Assembly (NCBI GenBank): GCA_029582155.1
Contig: CM055908.1
Location: 20,933,406-20,997,405, forward strand
Length of the DNA: 64,000 nucleotides
DNA from: Panopea generosa
Taxonomy: Eukaryota; Mollusca; Bivalvia; Adapedonta; Hiatellidae
Direction: 5' to 3'
Position numbers and translations under genes: made by a program. This document shows, in pieces, positions 34,741 to 45,800 of the stretch. The notes beneath the pieces were generated by a model. The model was not told the DNA's origin. It was given only the letters and a program-made list of their open reading frames with translations, and did not search any database. Within the stretch, counting starts at the first letter, position 1. Every line of letters starts with the position of its first letter.

Positions 34741-36899
34741 ATTATAGAATTATTTGAGGGCTGCAGCAAAAACGAATCAAACTCACGTGAATGTGCTCTC
34801 AGTTGAAGACCTAACAGTCAAGCAGATTGTTTCGAATGCTAAAACAAACATGTTAAGAAGTGGGAAAATGAATGAGAGACAATAATTATCTGTAAGCTGC
34901 TTATTTTACAGAAACAATACCATCCTTGATAACAAGATGGAACTTTAGACCTGCAAACTTAACACAACTCGGCAAGTTACTTTGTGTTTATATTCTTTCC
35001 CTTTGTAGACTATTGCCTAAATGCCTAACAATGACACCAGTATCGCTTGTCCGTGTTATAATCAGGAACACTACAAAGTTTGTTAAAAAGTATTAAATAA
35101 TATTAAATAATATAGACGAGAGCGAACCAAAAACAGATATATCGCCGTTAATCTGAAATATCTATGAGACAATCAAGAGACAGTCAATTTTATCCTATCC
35201 ATGAAACAAACAAGGATTTTGTGTTTAAATTGCAATGACAAAACTAATAAATAAAACTGTTTATTTTTCCGAAAACAAACAGCTACTAAATAGATGTCAA
35301 AACGATGCAAAATGATAACTGTAATGAAACTTGTATATACTGTATATTAACAAAATTCTCACCTAACAAAGCTCTACAAACATCAGACACATTATCATTT
35401 TACAATAAACATAACTAAAAAATTTAGCTTTAACCTTTTTAATTGAATTTTATTATTTTATTTATTTATTTTTTTTTTATTATTTGATAACATCAATGAA
35501 ATTATAACAGTAATGTTATGCCTGTTACATGTTCTCCAAATCTTAATGAATTCAATATTATCCATTGTAATTTTGTTTTGTGTTCACTTTGGAAACTGGG
35601 TAAAACTGAAAGACTATATGTAGTACATAGTCGTGCAGTAAACATGGCATATTAATTGTGTAAATTAATTTCAAAACCATTTAACAAAATTGTTTCAAAT
35701 GTGGATTACCATTTTCATATTAAGTTGAACATGTTATACTTTATTGTATTTATAACATAAACAAACGGGATAAATTATGGCAAAAGCTAGATGTGAGGTA
35801 TTGTTCAATACATACTAACAAATGTTGCTGACTGGCGGTCATTTCTGTTCTTTTTGTCATCATGAAGTAATTGAAAGTAAACTGTTGGTGACATTTGTAT
35901 GACATAAATGTGTATTAAGTGTGCATTAGTGTGCAGATATACCGCATTATAGGACGTGTATTTCCATACTTCATGTTTTTGTTAAGCTAAAATTTCATTT
36001 GTGAAAATAGTGAGTCAAGTGACAGGGGGAAATACCACTCCCATCGCAGATGTCAACACTGCTACTTGTTATCATGTTTTACATGTGATTTCAACACTAG
36101 TTAATAGACACCATGCACGTGTCATTTGATGTATACATCTCTATGCCTTACAGCTCAGGTCATTGTGCCCTTTTTGTACTACTTCTTACAAATGTGATAC
36201 TTTTAAAACTGTGTATACAAGTTATATAAAAGAGAACAAAAATGCAAAATTAAAGGTTTTGCTTTATTGATAAAACAATATAAAAATAATAAATTGCAAA
36301 ATTTAAATCATCATTAATTGAAGAGATTCTTCAATGTTAACCACATACAATCAAATTCAAGATAAACATTAAAACAACTTTGGCAATCATATAAAGACAT
36401 AAACAACCCCAGACATAACTTAAGTATTGTGATAGAAGAGACCAATGTGTTATGTGAAGTGGAAGAGACCAATGTGTTATGTGAATCTTATCCAGTCACA
36501 TCTTTAACCTAAACATGCTAGTTTGACATCAACATGATTCATACCCACTGGTGTCAATTCTGATACTCTCCTTCCATCATAAATTGAGAGTATCAGAATG
36601 GATCATACATGGTTGACCTTCTGAATCTAAATCCTTACATGTTGAAAACAAAAAAATGTTGGAATTTTATGAAAATACTTATTTTTTAAACAAAAAAAGG
36701 TATTGTACTGGTTTTAAAAGAAAAACATTTCAAGAACACTTCATAGGAATACAAATTTTAAGTAGAAAGTGAAAGAAGTCAGTTATCCATGTGTGGCGTA
36801 AATTTTATATTTAAAAAAGTTTTTCTTATTTCTTACTTTAAAAACGGGCTAAAAATTAGAAAATGACGATACAAAAATAACAGTAACCGTAAAAAAATT
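34741..36899. other. Intergenic/intronic, no gene recognised
   Basis: AT-rich. A short hairpin lies at 36,557-36,599 (14-bp perfect stem ATTCTGATACTCTC with a 15-base loop), and a doubled phrase GAGACCAATGTGTTATGTGA at about 36,439 and 36,469. Nothing else is supported. Confidence 0.5.
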
Positions 36900-38040
36900 A
36901 TTCATTTCCTTAAATGCAGACTGTATTTCCTGAACTGTTTGACAATTTTCCATTTGGCTTAAAACATAATTCTTGGGAAAAGTTTCTTTCATTGACTTTA
37001 CTGACATGAACAAATTCTTCAAGTGACAACTCTACATTTACCATTTGCATTCTTTCCTTGCCATTTTGTAATTTCACTCTCTTCCATCGCTGAAACTTCA
37101 TATTTTCTTGAGCAATTTTAACTAGCATGTTATTTAAGCTGTACTGGTACATTCTTGTACATGTCAACAAAGGGATCTGGACTGGTAGAGGAGCACACAT
37201 TCATGTTCTTCAGCACCATAAGCATGAAACTCATGTTTTGATGTTAACACAAATACACACACTTCTTGATGTAAATTTACTAAAGTCATTTCTTTTGGTC
37301 TTAGGCTGCAGAATGTTGCCTTTAAAATTTCATAAACCGACTCTGAAACAAACTTCAGATAAAGGTTGTCCATGTAATCATTCAATATCCTCTTTTGCTT
37401 CTTCACAAACTATCACACAATATACTTTGTCTGGCAGTACACAAGAGTTGTCATCTCTGTTGAGAAAGTTCTTTACATCACATTTACCTTGCTCAGCTTT
37501 GTATCTAAGTATGTGTTTCTTGTCTGTTACTTTTCAACACTTTGCTAATCTTTCTATCAATGTCATTTTCTCTAAATATTTTTTCATACTATACATATAT
37601 TTCTTTACTTTATCACTTTACCGCTTACCATTTTTTTAAAGCATGCCATTACTTTAGGGCTTTGAGACATCATGTTTCTGACCTCTTCATTAACACATTC
37701 AGCATAAAAAAATTATATGTTTATACTTTCAGGAACATCTTTAGGTCTTAATCCGGTCTTCTGCAACAAAGGATCTGTCTTGCTTTTTGGGGTAAAAGCT
37801 TTCTTTTATTTATCGGCTTCAAAGTGGTGCATGCGTTTTTTTTGCACTTTTAAGCTTTCTACATAACGTTTCATTCTAGTCTTCCAGTGTTTCCATGCAT
37901 TTTTCTTTTCAATGCACATGTCTGTCCTTTCTTTGAATCTTTCCATTCTACTTAGAATGAAATGGCATCTTCACTGTGATTAAGTCTGCCTCTCTAGTTT
38001 TACTGCTAACAACTTGTTCATTGCATCAATTTTGAGTTTC
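36900..38040 (-). pseudogene. Decayed multi-copy element protein (unnamed family)
   Basis: The minus strand can be read through several frames as fragments of one protein. In order: MERFKERTDMCIEKKNAWKH...MKRYVESLKVQKKRMHHFEA, LRPKDVPESIN, KNFLNRDDNSCVLPDKVYCV, KKQKRILNDYMDNLYLKFVS, then ILKATFCSLRPKEMTLVN. The R-D-D-x-S...P-D/G-K block and the F-C-x-L-R-P block recall a widespread, unnamed protein carried in many copies by aquatic invertebrate and fish genomes. Stops and frameshifts separate all parts, so it is a relic. The family assignment is from memory and unverified. Confidence 0.5.
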
Positions 38041-38049
38041 AACTGTATT

Positions 38050-39055
38050 AAATATCAAACGATAAGGTTCTGGGTCTTACATTTGACATGTCCTCATGTC
38101 ATGTTGATCAATTAATAAATTGAGCCAAATGTTTTTGAAATTCATCCATGTATGACAAAGTTACAGACTAGACACCAAATATCAAACAACTTGAAAGTGT
38201 GACCGTGACCTTTGAGGAAAGGTTCTTGATCTTACACATGACATGGTGTCATGTCTTGTTGATCAATTGAACCAAGTGTTTCTGTAATCTATCTATGTAT
38301 GACAAAGTTACAGACCAAACACGAAATCTCACACAGACTCAAAGTGATGTCAAACAAACTCAAAGTGTGACTCTTTGAGGTATGGGTGTGGGTCTTACGC
38401 ACGACACGTCATGTCATGCTGATGAAGTGTTTTTTACATTTATCCATAGGTGACAAAGTTACATACCTGACATGAAACCTTTAACAGACAGAAAGTGGTG
38501 TCAAACAAAGATTAAGTGTGACCTTTGAAGTGAGAATCTGGGTGTTACTTGCTACAAAACGTCATGTTATGTTGATAATTTGTAGCAGATATCTATAAAA
38601 TCCATCTATGCATGACAAAGTTATAGGACAAATACGAAATCTCACAAACTCAAAGTGTGACCTTGACCTTTGAGGTACAGGTGTTGGTCTTATGCGGGAC
38701 ACATCAATGTGTCATGTTGATGAATTGATCGTGTTTTTGAAATTTATCCATAGGTGACAAAGTTATATACCGGACACAAAATCTCAAACAGACTAAAAGT
38801 GTTGTTAAAGTTTAAATGTGACATTGACCTTTGAAGTGGGAGCCTGTGTGTTATGCGCGACACATCTGGCATGTTATGTTGATCATTTGTAGCAAGAATT
38901 TATAAAATCCTTTATCCATTACAAAGTTACAGGCCAGACACGAAATCTCCCACAGACTCAAAGTGTTGTCAAACAAATTCAAAGCATGACCTCGACCTTT
39001 GAGGTATGGGTGTGGTTTTACGCGTGACACAAACACCACTTGATGAGGAGACACC
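38050..39055. repeat. ~155-bp degenerate tandem repeat, about six units
   Basis: Each unit has TGACCTTTGAGGTATGGGTG-like text, then CATGTCATGTTGATCAATTG, CCATGTATGACAAAGTTACA and AACAGACTCAAAGTG. The start phrase recurs near 38,207, 38,372, 38,520, 38,668, 38,826 and 38,994. Related single segments lie at 18.2 kb and 62.8 kb. Confidence 0.75.
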
Positions 39056-39745
39056 ATGACTTAAACATACATATTTCCATCATGTGCACTGGCAGAATAT
39101 TTATCAGCAATAAATAAACATGCAAATTTATGAAAAAAGTATTCAAAATGACTCACTTTTATTCTACTAGATCTATTACACACATATTATTACTCATCTA
39201 ATTTATGTAGTTTTGCAGACGATCACTTTGAGAAATTATGACTTGTGTTTGTGAAGAATGTTTACTTCTGGTTGCAGTCTGAAGAACGAACCCAGCCTTC
39301 CCGACTGGGTCCATTAAATAGCAATTTTGGAAAAGCCATATCTGAGCACATTGATTTATGTTCTGGGATATAGGAATATGTATTAAACACTAATGAAAAA
39401 GCAGGAAATTCTATGCCTGTCCCACAATTCATAGCAATTGAACGCTTACTGAACTGTGACGTTATCCAAACTTTCAGTTGAGGCAACTGACAAATCAACA
39501 TGCTCAAATGTGGTTTTACGAACAATGCTATTTAACAGACCCAATCAGGTCCCAATCAGTCACATGTAACTGATGCGAACTCAGACAAAATATACAATAC
39601 AAAACATGTGACAAGCAATGTTTGTAAATGATGTGGACAAAATAGACAAAGTTGTTAAATTTACAGATCTATCAATTAGTACAAGATTTGGAGCTCAGGG
39701 CCAAACAATGCTTCTATGAAGATATAGGGAAAATCATTTCCATTT
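39056..39745. other. Nothing recognised
   Basis: The minus strand has an open frame of 87 codons (39,262-39,525) without family resemblance that I can name. I do not call it a gene. Confidence 0.4.
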
Positions 39746-40150
39746 AAAAAAAAAAAAAAATTTTTATTATGATAACATGTGTCCCCTAATTGAACCCTTG
39801 GGGCGGGGTCATTTTTAACCATAGGGACACCATTTGAACAAATCTAACAGAACTATAATTGGTTATCAATACTACATAGACATTTTGAAAATCTGTTGGG
39901 CCGTTCATGAGAAGAAGATTTTTTTAAGTTTTGGACTATTTTTAGTAATGGTGGCCAACTTGAATTTCAAATCGAAAAAAAAAAATCTTTTTTATAGTCT
40001 CCTATGCAATAGAAACATCCATGTGAAGTTTCAGTTTAATTGGCCTAGTGGTTTCAGAGAAAGTGCTGCTAACACACTTTGGAGATGACAGATGACGGAA
40101 AACGGGCCATTGCATAAGCACTTCTGGCCTTTGGCAAGTAGAGCTAAAAA
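39746..40150 (+). repeat. Dispersed non-coding repeat
   Basis: It runs from GATAACATGTGTCCCCTAAT through ATAGGGACACCATTTGAACA and GAAGTTTCAGTTTAATTGGC to CTGGCCTTTGGCAAGTAGAG, a style of bivalve interspersed repeat. No second full copy is present in the window. A closing phrase similar to 'CAAGTAGAGC' occurs in the inverted arms at about 19,795. Confidence 0.5.
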
Positions 40151-40509
40151 ACTGATATGCTTCTTTGATACATAATAACATGATTTTATTAATTAATTAC
40201 TACCTGATAACACATGACCTTCTATGACCTTCCACAATGGAAATAAGAGAGAAGCCCTGTTCTCTTGTTAGTGTTATCCTGGTATTGATGAACATTTCAT
40301 GATCTATGTGTGTATGGTTGTGATAATTTCTATAATATGATTGTTGTTGTTATAATGACCATGCATCATGCTGTTGCCTTGCTTTGTATGGACATGCATT
40401 ACTTAAATAAATCTATTTATATAATTACTGATAAATATGTTAAAATGTGTTTAATCTCACAATTTCATGATTGATATCCTAATCTTTTAGCTTATAATAT
40501 CTCTTATAT

Positions 40510-40752
40510 AACTGGACTCCTCCATGGGCGAGTGGTCACAGACGCTGTCTTACCTCCCACCATTGATGACAAGAGTTTGAGCCCAGCTGCAGCATTTATG
40601 TGACAAAGTTTGTCTACATTTACTTATCATGGAAGGACGGTGGTTATCAACAGTTTCATTCTTAGATCTTCCTCCACTAATAAAACTGGATATGTCATAT
40701 ATAACTGATGTTGAAAATGGCTTTAAACCCCATTAAAAACACCAAAAAAACT
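40510..40752 (+). mobile_element. tRNA-derived SINE, family 2 (copy 1)
   Basis: The head is leucine/serine-tRNA-like (CTCCATGGGCGAGTGGTCAC; AGAGTTTGAGCCC as B box). The body has ACTTATCATGGAAGGACGGT and ATGTCATATATAACTGATGT and ends TGGCTTTAAACCCCATTAAA. It is diverged from copy 2 at 41.37 kb. Confidence 0.8.
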
Positions 40753-41370
40753 TGATCCTGATAGTTTTTTTAGGGAGAAAAATGATGAAATTTAAGTGTC
40801 TATTTTGTTTTCCCCAAGAAGATTTATCAGAAAGAAAACTAAATCATGTAAATGTATTATCATAATGTATTTAATTTAAACGTTTTCAGGTAAATAACAA
40901 AAGGCTAAACATTTTTTGTTGTTAATCTACGAATTTTCCCAAAAAGTATTGGATGAATGTTAAAAAAAAAATTGATTTTTTTTGAAAAAATAAAAATATA
41001 TATATATTTTATAGTTGAAACATAGAAGTAAAATGTTCTCATTTTCCATTTATTAGATTTCATTGTGTACACCCTGAGTTTGTATTTCAATATCATTATC
41101 AGAATAATAAAAACAACGGTGAATTCCTTTAACCAACAAAAAAAAGAAAAAGGTCACGCCCAATTAATGTAAGTAATCAACATGCAAAAATCTTGTGGAG
41201 AGGGAATTTTACTTACACAAGTTTGTCTTGCATTGGCGAACAGATGTCATCAAATAATACGATGACAACTATTCTGACTACTACAAATCAATATATTTTC
41301 TTGGGTGCGACAAGAAATCTAAAACGACTTGGAGTTAAAGAAATCCAACCTTCCAGCAAATATAATGAGA
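40753..41370. other. Nothing recognised
   Basis: AT-rich sequence with homopolymer runs and a short (TA)n near 40,995. No exon or defined repeat. Confidence 0.5.
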
Positions 41371-41605
41371 TATGGTCCTCCGTGGCCAAGTGGTCTATGG
41401 CGCCGTCTCAAGATCACTTACCTCTCACCGCTAAGGTCGTAGGTTCGAGTCCCGCCCGCTCAAAAAAAATTTATGTGAGAAAGTTTCCAGTTACTTGCGG
41501 AAGGATGGTGGTTCTACCAAGTCTGAGGTCTGGATATTCCATATATAACCTGAATTGTGTTGCAAATGGTGTTAAACCCCATTCAAAAAAAAAATATATA
41601 TATAT
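41371..41605 (+). mobile_element. tRNA-derived SINE, family 2 (copy 2, best preserved)
   Basis: The tRNA-like head is well kept: A box GTGGCCAAGTGGTCTATGGC and B box GGTTCGAGTCCC, with CTCACCGCTAAGGTCGTAGG between. The body (AGTTACTTGCGGAAGGATGG; GGATATTCCATATATAACCT) ends GGTGTTAAACCCCATTC plus poly-A. The head is closest in style to leucine tRNA. Because it is joined to a conserved body, I call it a SINE, not a tRNA gene. Confidence 0.88.
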
Positions 41606-41891
41606 GAGCAAAGAACCTGACATAGTTTTATCTTTCACACAAATCCATAACCCTTCATTGGGATTTACAACATTGTCATATATTCATTTTGTCTTAAATA
41701 AATATCAACGAGCATTAATTATATGAAATAGATAGTACCTATTTTCTCATTTTAATCAGAAAGTACTAAACCAATGTACCGATACATCCAAAAATTGATG
41801 GAGATCAGCAAATTGAGGATTCAAAAGGTTTGTCTGCAGGAGCAAGTGGCATTGTCAACAACAACCTTACTGGTACTGACAAAATATATGA

Positions 41892-42172
41892 CAGGCCCAG
41901 TTAGCTCAGTCGGTAGTGCATCTGGCTATCAAGTAAGGGGTTGTGAGTTTAAATCCTAAACCAGCCAGTCTCCATGATAATTTGATATACACATACAACA
42001 CTGAGTCTCATTATTATTCATCTCTCATCACTAATTCAAGCTGAAAAGTTATCAGTTACTTATGGATATAAGTGTATTTGAATATTGGTTAACCTTACAG
42101 GATCCCAGTAGAGAGTGGTTAGCCCTCAATGGTATAAAAATGATGTTAAATATTCAATCACTCAATCAGTAG
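41892..42172 (+). mobile_element. tRNA-derived SINE, family 1 (copy 2)
   Basis: The head GGCCCAGTTAGCTCAGTCGG and a B-box region GTTGTGAGTTTAAATCC are followed by the same body and tail as at 52.2 kb (AAATGATGTTAAATATTCAA, then AATC repeats). It lies just downstream of zinc-finger exon C. Confidence 0.87.
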
Positions 42173-42210
42173 ATACTATAATTCAGTTGATGGTGTTACA
42201 ATCATGATCA

Positions 42211-42685
42211 TTATATAATTGCACCAGCATGTTTGTAACTCCTATGTTTGGAGAGGCTGCCCCTCCACTTGTACTTGACACCACACCCCGGTATGTCACA
42301 CACAAACTGGTACTGTTGATCATGGAACGCTCTCCTGTGATCCTCCATGCCATCCTTCCGGTTGAAGACAAGTCGACATACTGGACACTGGTACCCGTCG
42401 TTATGTTCCGAATGTATCTTTAGGTGACGTCGGAGGTCTGGCATTCTGCTGAATTCCTTTGAGCACACCGTACAGCATATACCAGTACCACCATGTTTAG
42501 ACCTCATGTGTGCTGAAAGGTGGCTGTTATCTACAAACACTTGATCACACCAGCTACATTCAAATTTAAGTTTTTCTCTTTCGTGTTTTGTTATTGTGTG
42601 TTTACGGAACCCGCTGGAAGTTTTAAAAAGATCTCCGCAGATAGAACAGACGTGTTTGTGGAAGGGCATTTTCTTGAATTGCAAT
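42211..42685 (-). CDS. C2H2 zinc-finger exon C (five fingers, terminal exon)
   Basis: The acceptor is CGTTTCAG at 42,686-42,693 and the phase is 2 (A|TTG CAA TTC AAG). An in-frame ATG follows after five codons (MPFHKHVCSICG). Five fingers: CSICGDLF...HTITKH, CSWCDQVF...HMRSKH, CTVCSKEF...HLKIH, CPVCRLVF...HRRAFH, and CDIPGCGVKY...HRSYKH with the longer CxxxxC spacing. It ends AGAII and a stop. All ligands are intact. The 43-bp satellite begins about 155 bases upstream, in the presumed intron. Confidence 0.88.
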
Positions 42686-42844
42686 CTGAAACGATATTAC
42701 AGAAAACAAAATGTGAGTAAAATGCCATTCATGACGCATTACTATTTATATATGGAATCCAGTAATATTGGTCGAGAAATTCCACAGTATGAAAGTAGAA
42801 CAGAATCACCACTCAATAAGCATTGTAGGCAATAAACTGGTAGA

Positions 42845-45800
42845 CATGACAAGGTTCAAGATGGCCATGGCATGGTCACCATTAAAATATGAGATACTGA
42901 TGAAATAACATGACATGTTTACCAACAGATGTAATAACATGACATGATTATCATCAGAATATAGGATACCAATGTAATAACATGACATGTTCACCATCAG
43001 ATGTAATAACATGACATGTTCACCATCAGAAATAATAACATGACATGTTTACCATCAGATGTAATAATATGACATGTCCACCATTGAAATATGGGATACA
43101 AATGTTATAACACGACATGTTCACCATCAGATGTAATAACATGACATGTCCACCATCAGAATATAGAAAACCGATGTAAAAACATGACACGTCCACCATC
43201 ACAATATAGGAAACCAATGTAATAGCATGACATGTTCATCATCAGAATATAGGATACCGATGTAATAACATGACATGTTCACCATCAGATGTTATAACAT
43301 GACATGTCCACCATCAGAATATAAAAAAAATGATGTAAAAACATGACACATCCACCATCATAATATAGGATACCAATGTAATAACATGACATGTTCATCA
43401 TCAGAATATAGGATACCGATGTAATAACATGACATGTCCACCATCAGAATATAAAAAACCGATGTAAAAACATGACACATCCACCATCACAATATAGGAT
43501 ACCAATGTAATAACATGACATGTTCATCATCAGAATATAGGATACTGATGTAAAAACATGACATGTTTATCATCAGAATATAGGATACTGATGAAATAAC
43601 ATGACATATTCACTATCAGATGTAATAACATGACATGTTCACCATCAGATGTAATAACATGACATGTTCATCATCAGAATATAGGATACCAATGTAATAA
43701 CATGACATGTTCATCATCAGAATATAGGATGCCGATGTAATACCATGACATATTCACTATCAGATGTAATAACATGACATGTTCACCATCAGATATAATA
43801 ACACAACATGTTCACCATCAGATGTAATAATATGACATGTCCACCATTGAAATATGGGATACCAATGTTATAAGATGACATGTTCACCATCAGAAGTAAT
43901 AACATGACATGTCTACCATCAGAATATAGGAAACCGATGTAAAAACATGACATGTTCACAATCAGATGTAATAACATGACATGTCCACCATCAGAATATA
44001 GGATACTGATGTAATAACATGATATGTTCACAATCAGAAAATAGGATACCAGTGTAATAAAATATAGGATACAGATGTAATAACATGATTTGTCTGCCAT
44101 CAGAATATAGGATTCCGATGTTATAACATAACATGTTCACCATCAGAATATAGGATACCAGTGTAATAACATGACATGTTCACCATCAAATGTAATAACA
44201 TGAAATGTCTACCATCAGAATATAAGATACCGATATAATAACATGACATGTCCACCATCAGATGTAATAACATGACATGTTCACCATCAGAATATAGGAT
44301 ACCAAAGTAATAACATAACATGTCCACCATCAGAATATAGGATACTGATGTAATAACATGATATGTTCACAATCAGAAAATAGGATGCCGGAGTAATAAA
44401 ATATAGGATACAGATGTAATAACATGACATGTCCGCCATCAGAATATAGGATTCCGATTTTATAACATAACATGTTCACCATCAGAATATAGGATACCGG
44501 TGTAATAACATGGCATGTCCACCATCAAAATATAGGAAACTGATGTAATAACATGACATGTTTTCCATCAGAATATAGGATACCAGTGTAATAACATGAC
44601 ATGTCCACCATCAGAATATAGGATTCCGATATTATATACATGACATGTTCACCATCAGAATATAGGATACTGGTGAAATAACATGACATGTCAACCATCA
44701 AAATATAGGAGTCCGATGTTATAACATGACATGTTCACAATCAGAATATAGGATATTGATGTAATAACATGACATGTCCACTTTCAGAATATAGGATACC
44801 AGTGTAATAACACGACATGTTCACCATCAGAATAGAGGATACGGGTGTAATAATATGACATGTCTACCATCAGAATATAGGAAACTGATGTAATAACATG
44901 ACATGTTTATCATCAGATACCGGTGTAATAAAATATAGGATACCAGTGTAATAACATGACTTGTTCACCATTAGAATAAAGGATACTGATGTAATAACAT
45001 AACATGTTCACCACCAGAATATAGCAAAACCGATGCAATAACATGACATGTTCACCATCAGAATATAGGAGACCAAAGTAATTTCATGGCATGTCAACCA
45101 TCAGAATATAGGATACTGATGTAAAAACATGATATGTTCACCATCAGAATAAAGGATACTGATGTTATAACATGACATGTTTACCATCAGAATATAGGAT
45201 ACCAATGAAATAACATGACACGTTCACCATCAGAATATAAGATACCAATGAAATAACATGACACGTTCACCATCAGAATATAAGATTATGATGTTACAAC
45301 ATGACACGTTCACCATCAGAATATAGGATACCGAAGTAATAACATGACATGTCCACCATCAGAATATAGGATAATGAAGTAATCACATGACATGTTTACC
45401 ATCACAATATATGATACCAATGTAATAACATGACATGTCCATCATCAAACTATACGATACTGATGTTATAACATGACATGTCCACCATCACAATATAGGA
45501 TATTGATGTAATAACATGACACATCCACCATCACAATATACGATACCAATGTAATAACATGACATGTCCATCATCACAATATAGAATACTGATGTAATAA
45601 CATGACATGTTCACCATCAGAATATAGGATACCAATGTAATAACATGACATGTCCACTTTCAGGATATAGGATACCGGTGTTATAACATGGCATGCTATC
45701 ATCAGAATATAGGATACTGATGTAATAACATGACACGTTCACCATCAGAATATAGGATATTGATGTTATAACATGACGTGTTCACCATCAAAATATAGGA

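Noticed and set aside
39262-39525. Minus-strand 87-codon frame
   Set aside because: No recognised motif, no clear splice sites, and the surroundings are repeats. It is not enough to call a gene.
41383-41462. Functional leucine-like tRNA gene
   Set aside because: Same reason: the head continues into a conserved SINE body shared with the copies at 40.5, 10.2 and 8.1 kb.
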